This document shows, in pieces, positions 22,981-35,000 of a stretch of 64,000 bases of DNA. The translations under genes and the position numbers were made by a program. Below the pieces are notes generated by a model that saw only the letters and a program-made list of their open reading frames with translations, was not told the DNA's origin and did no database searches. The stretch is from positions 29,731,150 to 29,795,149 of the forward strand of contig NC_049910.1 in assembly GCF_001411555.2 (NCBI RefSeq), given 5' to 3'. This DNA comes from Juglans regia. Taxonomy: Eukaryota > Streptophyta > Magnoliopsida > Fagales > Juglandaceae. Position 1 is the first letter of the stretch. Each line of letters opens with the position of its first letter.

Positions 22981-23462
22981 TATCCAAGCACTAATTTGCA
23001 CGCAAAATTAGTTGACTTGTGAACCACTTAGTTCTTGTGAGGTGGAGGATCATGTAGAACGCATTGACATCGAAGGTAAACACTTTTATTTGTTAAGTTT
23101 GATTTTTTATTATTAATTTATCCATTTAACTTCACCTCTATATTTTATTCTGCTTAAAGTAACCTTCTTCCTTCAACTTCAGCAACTTAAGCTAAATGAG
23201 CATGGGATCTGGATCCAACAATTCTTTTCAGTTCCTTCCCTTTCAAGACTGTGAGAGGAGAGTCATAGCTAAGCAAGTAAGATCATGAGCATGGCTACAT
23301 ATTGTTTTATTCTTTGTTCTTTTTGACTTATTGTTTCTAATTATTATAGTTTTCATTTATCTGTTGCAATTGATGTTGTTGGCAGTTTATGGAGACTAAT
23401 AAATCCGGATCAATGTTTCCCCCCTATTCCATATTGAAGATGTGAAGACTAATAAATTTTTA

Positions 23463-23690
23463 TCTTTGTAAATTTATTTCTTTTATTCTTTATAAATTTA
23501 TGTTTTAGTTTAATTAATTGTGATGTATTATTATTTCTTTTGTTTTTTGTAAATTTATGTTTTAGTTTAATTAGTTGTGATGTATTATTATTTCTTTTGT
23601 TCTTTGTAAATTTATGTTTTAGTTAATTAGTTGTGATGTATTATTATTTATTTTGTTTTTTTATAAATTTATGTTTTGCTTTGTGATGTA
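23463..23690. repeat. AT-rich minisatellite, about 57-bp unit, ~4 copies
   Basis: Units begin GTGATGTATTATTATTT at 23520, 23577, 23633 and (shortened) 23683, each ending in a TTTATGTTTTAGTT-like stretch; a partial unit precedes the first. It lies between the hAT transposase remains and the hAT right terminus. Confidence 0.85.
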
Positions 23691-23809
23691 ACAACAATAT
23701 TATTTATTTTGCATTTTTATTTATTTTGTTTGTTAATTTTTTTTTAAAAAAAAACAAGTGCTATAAAAATATTTTTTTAAGTTTTAAAGTCCTTTTTAAA
23801 AAAATAAAA

Positions 23810-23999
23810 AATTAAAACCGGATTTAGCCGGTTATAACCAGAATCCTGATTAAATTTGGATATCCGGTTACAATCTAGATATCCGGATTGAATCCGGTTA
23901 TCCGCCCGGATTTAATTCAGGCAGGTAACCGCTCGGATTTTAGCATCCGGATCCGGTTATGGCCGGATATCCAGATCCGGATCCTGTTGAACACCCCTA
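23810..23999. repeat. hAT right terminus with CCGGAT subterminal repeats
   Basis: At least ten GGAT/ATCC-containing words on both strands (CCGGATATCC, GGATCCGG, CCGGTTATCC) end with GTTGAACACCCCTA. The minus-strand reading TAGGGGTGTTCAAC is a typical hAT terminal repeat. Such repeats are usual transposase binding sites in hAT ends. Confidence 0.75.
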
Positions 24000-24000
24000 A

Positions 24001-24207
24001 TAAGGGTGTAAAGGGGTCAAAGTAGTGGGCATCATTGAATATCTTATATTTGGAATTTACTTTTCTGGAGGTTGGGATCCTTGAACAATCCCGTGACTCT
24101 ATGAAGAATTTATGAGTTTTATCCTTTCATCAGAATCTTATACAAATCTATAGAATATACATTGAATTTTCATCTATTTCCTTTCTATTACATTGAGCAT
24201 CATAACA
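24001..24207 (+). repeat. 5' LTR remnant of gypsy element 3
   Basis: Matches 28944-29149 of the 3' LTR (shared TGGGCATCATTGAATATCTT, GAGGTTGGGATCCT, CATTGAGCATCATAACA). The first ~330 bp of the LTR are missing. Confidence 0.9.
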
Positions 24208-24209
24208 GT

Positions 24210-24221
24210 TGGTACCAGAGC
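24210..24221 (+). promoter_or_regulatory. Primer binding site of gypsy element 3
   Basis: TGGTACCAGAGC two bases after the LTR end; a one-base variant of the usual tRNA-Met site. Confidence 0.75.
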
Positions 24222-24231
24222 TTCTGATCCC

Positions 24232-27200
24232 ATGGCCGATGGAACTTGTTTCAAGCAACTGCAAGACCAGCTTCAATGTCAGGTGGACAACCATACAGAG
24301 AACATTCAGGAAATCTGTGAGAGATTGGACCAGATGGAAGATATTATGCGAACTATAGTGGCTAACCAGACCCATCCTCCACATCGAGACCTCTAAAATG
24401 ACCAAGAGATTGAGCTCCATGATGCAAGAAGGGTAGTCCACAAAGGTATCCGAATGGAGTTTCCAACCTTTAATGGTGAGAATCCTGTTGCCTAGATCTT
24501 TAAAGCAAACCAACACTTCGCTTACTACCAAACACCACCACCACAACACCTTTTGATGGCATCTTATCACATGAATCATGAAGCCCTAGTCTGGTATCAA
24601 AATGCCCTTAAGAGTGCATTGTTCAATACATGGGAGGCTTTTACCCGTGTCCTTCAAATACGCTTTGGCCCCACAGCATATGACGATCCTATGGAGGCGT
24701 TGACCCGCCTCAAGCAAACCTCAACAGTGTTGGCATACAAGGCTCAATTCGAGTCCCTCTCAATAGACTAAGAGGACTCCCGGAACACCACAAACTAGGT
24801 TGCTTTTTAAGCGGCTTAAAGATGAGATTCGCCTCCTTATTCGAATGCTCAGTCCATTTAACTTGAACGTAACTTTCAGCTTAGCAAAAATACAAGAGCA
24901 GTATCTACTTAGCTCTAGAAGTTCTTGGAAGTCTATAGGTAACGCACCTTGATTTTCAGCAAAGGGCAGTACAAGAAGCTTGGTGCAGCAGGGGGATGAT
25001 ACTAGGCCACAAAGGTCTTTTACCCCTATTAAGAAGGTGTCTTCATTGCAAATGGATGAAAAGCACAAGAAAGGCCTTTGCTACCACTGTGACGAGAGGT
25101 GGAATCCCCCACACATATGTAAACAGCCCAATATTTACTTACTCCAATGGGTGGATGATAAGGTGGAGGAAAAAGTGGATGAAGTGTTTTATGATTCAAA
25201 GGAAACAGAGGACACATTGGGCCCTAACTCAGATCTGGCACTAGAAATTTCCATACACTTTAAAGATGGCACTCCTAATACTAATACCATGAGTTTGGAA
25301 GGAAGCATAAGGACATTGCAGTGGTGGTTCTAGTTGAATCGGGAAGTACACACAACTTCCTAGATCCTTTCATTGTAAAAAGGGCTCGACTAAAAATGGA
25401 TGAAGGGCAGCATCTCTCAGTTCGAGTTGCTAATGGACATATTATCAAAAGCACAGGTCTATGCAATAATGTGGAGCTGGCAGTGAAAGGTAATAAATTC
25501 TCTACTTTTTTTTTTTTTTGAACATTGGTGGTTGTGATGTTGTTATGGTTGTGCAATGGCTAAAAACCTTGTGGCCAATTATGTCGGACTTTTCAAAATT
25601 ATTCATGGAATTTTCTTGGCTTGATAAAAGGATTTGTTTATAGGGATTACCCTTGAGTTCATCGTCTTTTAATGGGAGTACAAAACTGTTGTGGAATGAA
25701 ATTGTTAAGGGGAGAGAGTTGTTGTTGCAATTAGTAACTGAAAACTGTGAAGAGCCTCTACAGCCTTTGGGGAAGGACTTGCAAGAGTTGTTAGAAGAGT
25801 TCTCAACTGTATTTGCAGAGCCTAAGGGGCTTCAACCCCCACGACTACATGACCACAGAATAGTCCTCAAGGATGGTGCACTACCCGTGTCTAATAGACC
25901 TTACCATTACCCCCACTACCAAAAATCAGAAATAGAGAAGTTAGTTTCAAACCTTTTAAAGTCAGGGGTTAAGGCCAAGTACAAGCCCTCTCTCCTCACC
26001 TGTATTATTGGTTTGCAAAGCTGATGGGAGTTGGCGTCTATGTGTGGACGATAGAGCCTTAAACCAACAAACGATAAAGGATAAATTTCATATACCGGTG
26101 ATTGACGAACTGTTGGACAAGTTATTTGGGGTGGTGGTGTTCTCTAAGTTGGATTTACGATCTGGTTATCACCAGATTAGAGTAGTTCTTGGGGACGTGG
26201 CTAAAACAACTTTTTGTAGACATGAAGAACATTACGAATTTTTGGCAATGTCCTTCGGATTGACTAATGCCTCAGCCACCTTTCAAGGGTTAATGAATGA
26301 TGTTTTAAACCTTTTTTTAGGAGGTTTGTTCTTGTATTTTCGATGATATACTGATTTATAGTAAGTCATGGGTAGACCACTTAGTTCATCTTAAGGCAGT
26401 ACTTGAGGTGTTAACACGCAACCAACTATTTGCCAAACGCTCTAAGTGCAATTTTGGGGTAAATGAAGTCCATTATTTGGGCCACCTTATTTCTGTTGAG
26501 GGTGTGAAAACAGACAGTGCAAAAATCAGCTCTATGCTTGAGTGGCATGTGCCCAAAAATCTAAAATCATGGAAGGGATTCCTTGGGTTAACGAGTTATT
26601 ACATAAAGTTTATCGAGAATTGTGGGGCTATTGCATCCCCTCTAATGGACCTTTTGAAAAAGAATGCTTTTAGTTGGTCTCTTGAAGCTACACTAGCCTT
26701 CCAACAACTTAAAGAGGCAGTCTCTAACCCCAGTTTTAAGGCTGCTTGATTTCTCTAGAAATTTTATGATTGAGTGTGATGCAAGTAGTGTGGGAATTGG
26801 TGCGATTTTAATGCAAGAAGGGAGACCAATTGCTTATATGAGTTAAGCATTGAAAGGGACGTCATATATGCTGTCAACCTACGAAAAAGAATTATTTGCT
26901 CTAGTTACTGTAGTACAATGTTGGCGTCCTTATTTGTTAGGCCAGTCTCTCATTGTTAAGAATGACCAACAAGCATTAAAATTCTTATTAGAGCAGAAAG
27001 TGGGTACGGTAGCACAACAAAAATGGATTACTAAACTAATGGGTTATGACTTCTTTATCGAATACAAAAAAGGTAGAAACAATAAAGTAGCAGATGCCCT
27101 ATCTAGAAGGGATGAGGTGGAAACCATAATGGAAGGGTGTTTGGCTATGACAACCTTTCCAATGGCTGATTGGATTACTGAATTGAAACAGAGTTATTCA

Positions 27201-28601
27201 GCAGTTGTTGAGATGGTGGACTTATTGGATCATTTGAGCAACAATATATCAGTTCCTCTAAGGTATGCTACACAGCAGGGACTGATTTTAAAGAAGGTCA
27301 GGATTGTGTTAGTGCCGAGTTCCTCATCCACAAACAAGGTCCTGGACTACTTACATGTTGATCCCCAAGCGAGACATACATGTTACTTGAAAACCTACCA
27401 AAGGGCTAAGCGAGATTTTTTCTGGACAGGGATGAAAAAAGAAGTTAAGAAGAAGGTTCGAGAGTGTGATATTTGTCAGGTTAATAAGAGTGAAACAGTT
27501 GCCCCACCTGGCCTATTGCAACCCTTCCAATTCCTAGCCAAGCTTGGTCTGACATACCTTTAGATTTTATCAAAGGTCTACCTCTGTCCCAGGGCCTTAG
27601 TGTTATCTTAGTAGTAGTTGACCGCTACATCAAGTATGCTCATTTTTTGGTATTAACCCATCCTTACACTGCTCAAGGCGTGGCTTAGATTTTTATGGAT
27701 AGTGTCTTCAAACTACATGGCCTTCCTAAATCTATAGTTTCATACCGAGACCACGTATTTTTAAGCTCTTTCTAGAATAACTTATTTACATTGCAGGATT
27801 CATCACTAAGTTTTAGCTCAGCCTACCACCCCCAGTCAGATGGGCAAACAGAGGCTCTCAACAAATGCCTACATACCTACCTATGTTGCTACACAGGGAC
27901 CAAACAGAAGGAATGTAGTAAATGGCTCTCAATGGCCAAATGGAGCTACAGCAGCTCTTATCAGACATCCCCAAAAATCTCACCTTTCGAAGCTTTATAT
28001 GGTTATCCCCCTTCTCGCCTACTCTCTTATGTGCCAGGAACTTCATGCACTGAAGTTGTGGACTAGTTTCTGCAATCAAGAGAAAAAATAAATGAATTAT
28101 TGAAGGCCAACCTTGAGTGGGCTCAAAATAGAATGAATGTCTTTGCTAATCAAAGGAGGACTGAGAGGAAATTTGAAATTGGGGATTGAGTGTACTTACG
28201 TTTACAACCCAATCGCCAAAATTCAGTGATGAGACACCACAATTTGAAGTTGTCGCCCAAGTTTGTTTGGCCATTCCAAGTGCTGCAAAAGATTCGCTCT
28301 GTCGCATATCGTCTCCACTTGCCGCCCTTTTCCTAGATACACCCCATCTTTCATGTTTCGTGTTTGAAAAAGAAGTTAGGGGTTCAGATCCAACCATTGT
28401 CAATGCTCACCCATTGATAAAAATGGAGATCTCCAACCCAAGCTGGAGGTAGTGATAGATCGCCACATGAAGAAACTAGAGCACAGAGCAGTCACTGAAG
28501 TTCTTGTCAAATGGTATGGGGCACCAACAAAAGATAATAGTTGGGAAGTGTTGTGGAGGCTTCAGGAACTTGACCCACACTTTGGGGGCAAGGTTTTTTA
28601 A
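24232..28601 (+). pseudogene. gag-pol polyprotein of gypsy element 3, broken
   Basis: ATG at 24232 starts gag, with a stop at 24394. Later pieces: gag core (about 24550-24770), knuckle-like LCYHCDERWNPPHIC (about 25077-25125), protease VVLVESGSTHNF (25323-25360; the catalytic Asp of D-S-G reads E-S-G), RT from about 25880 ([28 protein letters not shown]), a one-base deletion in the YxDD box at about 26335-26345, RNase H (STYEKELFALV, NNKVADALSRR, about 26870-27110), integrase zinc finger (ECDICQVNKSETVAPPGLLQ, about 27460-27530) and DDE core to about 28060, and a chromodomain tail (LVKWYGAP, SWEVLW, about 28500-28560) ending near 28601. No functional product. Confidence 0.85.
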
Positions 28602-28612
28602 GCAAGAGGGAA

Positions 28613-29149
28613 TGTTAGGGGCTCAAATCAAGAAAGATGAGTTCGCGTAAGTGACGTCTGGGCTACAGAGAAGATCAGAAGTGAGGGTTCAATGTTGGAA
28701 GGGTTTGTGTTAGGGATAATCAAGAAGTTGATGCGACGTCATTTATAGGCCAGGTCTAGACAGTGCTATTTCGAGGAATAAATAAAGTGTTGTGTTTTGG
28801 AGTCCAGTGGAGAATACGCTGCGTTTTGGGGACCCATTGGATTACACACACGGTTGTGCTTGCTTTTATGCTTTTGTTCTGTAGTGAGAATATAATTAGT
28901 TTGTTTTTTATTCTCTTTCTTGTAAGGTCTGACAAGTTAGTACTAAGGATGTAAAGGGGTCAGAGTAGTGGGCATCATTGAATATCTTGTATTTGGGATT
29001 TACATTTTTGGAGGTTGGGATCCTCGAACAATCCCGTGACTCTATGAAGAATTTATGAGTTTTACCTTTCATCAGAATCTTATACAGATATATACAATAT
29101 ACATTGAATTTTCATCTATTTCCTTTCTATTACATTGAGCATCATAACA
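28613..29149 (+). repeat. 3' LTR of gypsy element 3
   Basis: 537 bp, begins TGTTAGGGGCTC after the purine tract GCAAGAGGGAA and ends CATAACA. Confidence 0.85.
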
Positions 29150-29900
29150 CCTTTAAACAATTTTGAACTTATCTCCTTCCTTCTTGATGGTCTTGGCCTA
29201 AATATGATTCCTTTCTCACCTCTGTCACTACCTGTGTTGATCCCATAACACTTGATGACCTTTATGCAGGGCACATGCTTACCCATTAACTTCGACTAGA
29301 AAATCAATATCAGTCTTCTATTGACCTTTCTATACATGGACCTAGTGTTGCATCGTGTAGCTAGTGCTAAGTGTGGTGGTCGATATGGTGACTTTCTTGG
29401 TTCTGGTGGTCATGGATCTAAGTCTCCTTTAAATCTTTCTTCTCGTGACTGTGGCAACAGTCATGGCCCATCTGGCACTGGCACTTCTAGCCCACATCTC
29501 GTTTTTCAAGTGTGCAACAAGGCTGGTCACATAGCCCTCCATTGCTACCCTCGGTGTGATGACTCATATCATAGTATTGATTGCTCATCTTCAATGCAAG
29601 CATATTATTCTGGTTCCTCATAGCCATCTAATTGTGTTTGGTAACGAACTCTGGTGAAACACATCATCTCACTCTTGATTTAGCCAGCCTCAATTTTAAA
29701 TTTGAGGAATATGGTAGTTCTGATCATATTCGCATTTGTAATGACAATGGTTTGTCTATTAAATACCATGGGACTTCTCATTTTTCTGCTCATTTTTCTT
29801 TCCTTTAACATAATGTCCTTCACATCCCACATATTACTAAAAACTTAAATTTCTGTCCAAAAAATTTGTTGCAGCTACAAACACCTCTTTGAATTTCACC
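29150..29900 (+). pseudogene. Ty1/copia gag-protease remnant
   Basis: Fragments of a copia-type gag: a FLLDGLGLN-like segment at about 29180, a DLYAGHMLTH-like segment at about 29260, and a zinc knuckle-like VCNKAGHIALHC at about 29509-29545. Then a degraded protease with a SGETHH-like word near 29655. Frame changes and stops are frequent. It begins flush at the end of the gypsy 3 LTR, which suggests gypsy 3 inserted within this copia element. Confidence 0.65.
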
Positions 29901-30460
29901 CAACTTTTTTTTTTTTTTTTTTTTGGGAAGGATTGACAAAGTCTTCATCCTCATCATGTCTAGCATGTTTGATTTCTAAGAATCAACTTCCATTTCACAT
30001 CGATGTAATCATGCTTCCGCACCCCTAGAATTAAGTTACACTAGTAGTGTTTAGGGGCCCTAATCACCTATTACTTCTAAAAATGGTTTTCGTTATTATG
30101 TTATATTTTTTTATTTTTATAGTCAATATACTACTTGGTTTTATCCTATTACTTGCAAAAGTGATGTAATTACTGTCTCTCACAAATTTCAACCCTATGT
30201 CGAATGATTTTTCAATTGCCTCTGATCACACATATTAATTGCCTGTGATGCTTGTGTGATCACAGGTAATTGAAGTAAGTTTCTGGTTATATTTAAGTGA
30301 GTTTCTTTAAGACCATAGAGGAGTTATGTAATTTGAGTTGGGCAAATAATTACATTTGTATATATGACATCTACAGTATTTGTAGATTCATATATCACTT
30401 GTATGATGCATCAAGGGCCAGGGGATAATATATTGACCATTATATTTGTGATTTAAGTTT
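29901..30460. other. Non-coding DNA with a T-tract
   Basis: A run of 17 T at about 29908-29924, otherwise nothing supported. The last ten bases before the LINE are its putative target duplication. Confidence 0.4.
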
Positions 30461-30470
30461 GAAAGCCTAA
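30461..30470. repeat. Putative LINE target-site duplication, left
   Basis: GAAAGCCTAA, identical to 36189-36198 just past the LINE poly(A) tail. Confidence 0.65.
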
Positions 30471-30619
30471 AAATGATTGTATAGCGGATAATTAAGAAAA
30501 AAATGTTGCTGCATCCTTTCTAGGTTCTGCTCCTGCGTAAAGGCCAACATTCTGTCCTAGCACAGGAACTACTATGCAGTATTATCTGTAGGATTAGTGA
30601 GGGAATATATGTAGGTACA

Positions 30620-31943
30620 ATGGAGTAAGATTTAGACAATCTTTACAAGAAGTTATCTTTAACAGAACAAGAGGATGAGGAAATATTGGTGGATGCAGGA
30701 AAGTTGGATGATGCAGTTATTCGAGGGGGTAAACGTTTGATTTTAAAATTGTTGACAGATAGGCATTATAACAGAGAAGCCTTTAAAGCAACGACGACGA
30801 GGAAAGTGTGGAGACCTACAAAACGTATAAGATTCAGAGATCTCAATTCTATTTTCATGTTGATAGAATTTGATGATATTCGGGACAAAGATAAAGTGCT
30901 TCAAGATGGACCATGGTCTTTTGATAAACACTTGGTGTTGAATACAGAAGTGGAGGGTTGTCAATAGGTTCACCAAATTCAAATCACAAAGGCATTGTTC
31001 TGGATCTGGCTTCGTGATTTACCACTTATTACACGTAATGAATACATGGAAATTTTGATTGGGAAAGTGGTGGGTGAAGTGGTAGAGGTGGATTTAGACG
31101 AGGGAGAGATGGAATGGGGGGAATTCATGCGAGTGAGGATAAAGCTGGATATCACGAAACCTCTTCTTCGAGGAACTAAGATCAATATTGGAAAGGGGGA
31201 GCCTGTATCGGTATGGTTCTCTTACGAATGCTTACTAAACTTGTGTTATTGCTATGGACGATCGGGCCATAGCCACAAAGATTGTGTTCTTTGGAAAATG
31301 TGTCCAAACAAATTCGTAGATGGATTACCGTATGGTCAGTGGATGAGAGTTGCTCCTTTTAGTGGTCGGGGATGTTTTTTGCGTGATCAGAAGATGAGAC
31401 CGAAGTTTTCTGATTTGATGGTCACTCTAGTGAAGGAAAATAGACAGTCATCTAGTTCAGCAATGATTGGCGAGAAATCCGCAAAAGATTCTCAAAGAGC
31501 AAATTCAGAGGAGGTGAGATCTTCGGAGTTTATCCAAACAGGTACAAAACTGCCTAAAGAATGGGAGGAAAACACATAGGAGATGTGTACGTTAAAAGGA
31601 GGAGATAGTGGGGAAACGGAAGAAAAGGGTTTTCAAACTTCAGTTGAGGATGTAACGATTACGAGGAGGAATAAGGGGATTGAGGAGAATGATTCATGTG
31701 GGCCGGCCTGAACAAGGGGCTTTACAAATGGGCTCTGACATGGGTGTCTCAAGTGAATGGGTTGAAGGCTCTAATATTTTTGGGATGGAAATGATAGAGT
31801 CGGAGCAGGTGAGTAACAGGCCCGAGAGGCTATTAAAGCTCGATGTTTCCATGGGTAGAAAATGGAAGAGGATTTTGCAAGTAAGCAACGGCTCTCAAAA
31901 AAGGCCATTGAAGGCTCAATTGAAACCAGTTCTGAAGAGATGA
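30620..31943 (+). pseudogene. LINE ORF1 (DUF4283 plus zinc knuckle), broken
   Basis: ATG at 30620 is followed by a stop at codon 3 (30626), then by the plant L1 ORF1 opening (LDNLYKKLSLTEQEDEEIL). The DUF4283 nucleic-acid binding region runs to about 31150 (FRDLNSIFMLIEFDD, VLQDGPWSFDKHLVL, FWIWLRDLPL) with a stop at 30965. The zinc knuckle near 31235-31280 reads LCYCYGRSGHSHKDC, in which the second Cys is displaced by one residue, so zinc binding is doubtful. A stop at 31577 and a frame change near 31685 lead to a low-complexity tail. Confidence 0.75.
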
Positions 31944-32083
31944 AAGGAGCTGGGGGAGGGTGAGGAAGATCAAATGAGAGCATCAAAGAGGGTTGTTTCA
32001 AGGTAGAGGCATCAGGAAGAGGATGAAATTTTTTCCAATGATTTGGTATCAACGGTGGCTGACTCTCAGCCCCACCGGGAGCC

Positions 32084-35000
32084 ATGAAACTCCTCAATTG
32101 GAATGCCCGTGGACTTGGGAACCCACGGGCCATATGGATTCTTCATTATTTAGTGAAGAAATAAGAGCCCAGTATCTTGTTTCTGCAAGAGACTAGATTG
32201 CATGTTCATGACTTTGAGAAATGTAAGTATTTGTTGGGTTTTACAAATTGTCTTGTTGTTGATTGTGTGGGTAGGAGTGGGGTATTGCAATGTTGTGGGC
32301 TGAGGAAGTAAATTTGACTGTTTTGAAATATTCCAAATCTCATATTGATGCTTGCATTAAGGGAGTTGAGGGTACATGGTATGTTACGGAGGTGTATGGG
32401 CATCCAGAAACAAGTCTTAGACATGAAACTTGGGAGGTGATGAGATCTTGTTTTAGGAGGGTGGGGGAAGCATGGTTAGTGTTTGGGGATTTTAATGAGA
32501 TACTAGATCAAGATGAAAAAAAAAATGGGAGGAGACTAAGGCTCGAAAGGCATATAGCTGATTTTAAAAATGTACTTATTGATTGTGTTTTGAAGGATAT
32601 GGGCTTTAGTGGACCACAATTTACCTAGTGTAACAGAAGGAGGGAAGGTTGTCGTATTAGTGAAAGCCTTGACAGATTTTTGGCTAATTCTCAATGGAAA
32701 GAACAATTTCCACATGCTAGAGTAACTCATTGGGGTAGTGGCTTACTCGGACCACTTACCAATTTGGCTTGAAACAAAAGTAAGATTGGTGGAGAAGAGG
32801 AAAGAAAAACTGTTTAAATTCGAGACAATGTGGATTGGTGAGAAGTGTTGTGATGATATTGTTGCAGGTACTTGGAGGAGGGGAATTGAGACCTATAGTT
32901 TTCATAAAGTGATGGATTTGATTTCTAAGTGTAGTAAAACATTGACAGTATGGAACCATGTGAAGTTTAGGAATGTTTATAAGCAATTACAAAGGGCAAG
33001 ACAGAATTTGAAGCTCGTACAAGACACAGATCATGTGTATGATAATAAAGAAAGTCATGAAGAAGATAGAGAATAAGTGCATAAGTGGTTAGAGAAGGAA
33101 GAGGTGATGTAGAGACATAGACCAAAGGCCCTTTCGCTCAAAGAGGGGGGGGGGGGACTAGAATACAAAATTTTTTCAAAAGAAACCCTCACATAGAAGA
33201 AAGAAGAATACAATTCTGAGGTTAAAAGATGAGTCAGGTAGCTGGCGGGAGGGGGATGCTCGTTATTTTTTTATTAAGGAGTATTTCAAGAATTTTTTTA
33301 CTGCTTCCAGTGAGAGGGACAATATGGATTTTTTGAATATTTTAAATGGCAAAGTCACTCCTGCTATGAATGAAACTCTTGCAATGGCTTATACTCAACA
33401 GGAGGTTAGTGCTGCTCTGAAGGAAATGCATCCCTCACAGGCACCAGGTCCAGAAGGTATGGCACCCTTATTCTTTCAGAAATATTGAGATGTGGTGGGA
33501 AGATCAATTACAAAAGCAGTTCTCAAGGCCCTCAACACAGGTGAGTTTCCAACTGCTTTAAACCATACATTCATCACTCTGATTCCAAAAAGAAAAGATC
33601 CTGCTCACATGGTTGACTATCAACCTATAAGTCTAGGTAATGTTATGTATAAACTAGTCTCAAAAGTCATTGCAAATCGATTGAAAAGGGTTCTACCTAA
33701 AATCATTTCTAATACACAGAGTGCTTTTGTCCCTGGTCGGTTAATTAGTGATAATATTCTGGTTGCATAAGAAATTATCCACTATTTAAAATAGAAGAAT
33801 GGGGAAAAAAGGGTTATATGTCCATCAAATTGGGCATGAGTAAGGCATACGATCGTATTGAGTGGCAATTCTTGAAAGAAGTGATGAGGTCAATGGGATT
33901 TGAAAATAAACTAGTTGGCATGATCATGTTTTGTGTGTCTAATGTATCTTTCTCAGTATTGATTAATGGTGATCCTATTGGTCCAATTATTCCTAGTAGG
34001 GGGCTTAGACAAGGGGATCGTCTATTCCCTTATCTATTTCTGCTTTGTACTGAGGGTTTGACTTCCTTGTTAAAAGCTACTGAGTTGGATAACACTGTGC
34101 CAGGTATTAGAATTTGTAGAGGGACCCCTCAAGTGAACCACATGTTGTTTGCTGATGATAGTGTAGTGTTTTGTAAAGCATATATACATACCAGCAACAA
34201 TTTACAGACTTTGCCCAATAATTATGAGAAGGTTTCGGGCCAGAAGATCAACATGAGTAAAACCTCTATGGTGTTTAGCTCGAATGTGAGTTCAAAGATG
34301 CAGAGTTAGATCCTTCAGATGTGGGGAGTTGAGAGGGTATAGCAATATGAAAAATATTTAGGGTTGCCACCAATGGTTGGAAGATCCAAAACTCAGGCCT
34401 TTGCTGAGATTAAAAACAAAGTGTGGCAAAAGCTTCAAAGTTGGAAAGAGCAACTGTTATCATAGAGGGTAGGGAAGTGCTAATTAAAGCAGTAGCACTT
34501 TCTGTACCAACCTATGCAATGAGCTGTTTTCTGTTGCCAAAGGTGTTATGCTCAAAGATAGAGTCTATGATGGCTAGGTTTTGGTGGGGTCAGAAGAAGA
34601 ATGAGGAAAGATCCAAAGCATAAGGGGCTTGGTTTTAAAGATCTAAGAAGTTTTAATCTTGCCTTGCTAGCAAAACAAGGTTGGAGAATCTTGCATGAGG
34701 GTTCTCTGTGTCATAAAATTTGTACGGCTCGATATTTCCCCAAAGGTCAATTCTTTGATGTTGGGTTGGGGTATAACCCCTCCTATGCTTGGATAGGTTT
34801 ATGGGAAGCAAAGAGATGGTTGATTCAAGGTTGTAGATAGAGGATAGGGGATGGATAGAGGGCAAAAATATGGAAGGACTACTAGATCCCGAGGCATCAA
34901 GCTCTCTGTACAGAAATGTCTATGAGTAGTGAAGAACAATGGGAAGAAACAGTGGATAGCCTAATTGATAAAGATACAAACTGGTGGAAAGTAGATAAAG

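Larger units (their letters stand above)
21750..23999 (+). mobile_element. hAT (Ac/RICESLEEPER-type) transposon relic, 5' truncated
   Basis: Contains the C-terminal two thirds of a hAT transposase and a right-hand terminus ending CACCCCTA with many GGATCCGGAT and CCGGATATCC subterminal words (23810-23990). The left terminus and the BED zinc finger are missing; the left edge abuts gypsy element 2. The right edge abuts a gypsy LTR remnant at 24001. Confidence 0.75.
24001..29149 (+). mobile_element. Ty3/gypsy chromovirus 3, nearly full length, dead
   Basis: Truncated 5' LTR, primer site, gag, protease, RT, RNase H, integrase, chromodomain and complete 3' LTR in the order of plant chromoviruses. 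Many stops and frameshifts. The 5' LTR retains only its last 207 bp because the hAT terminus sits at the break. The right flank is copia sequence, so this element probably inserted into a copia element. Confidence 0.85.

Noticed and set aside
23463..23690. Regular repeats considered as a CRISPR-like array
   Set aside because: Head-to-tail units with no distinct spacers, in a plant genome; an AT-rich minisatellite.
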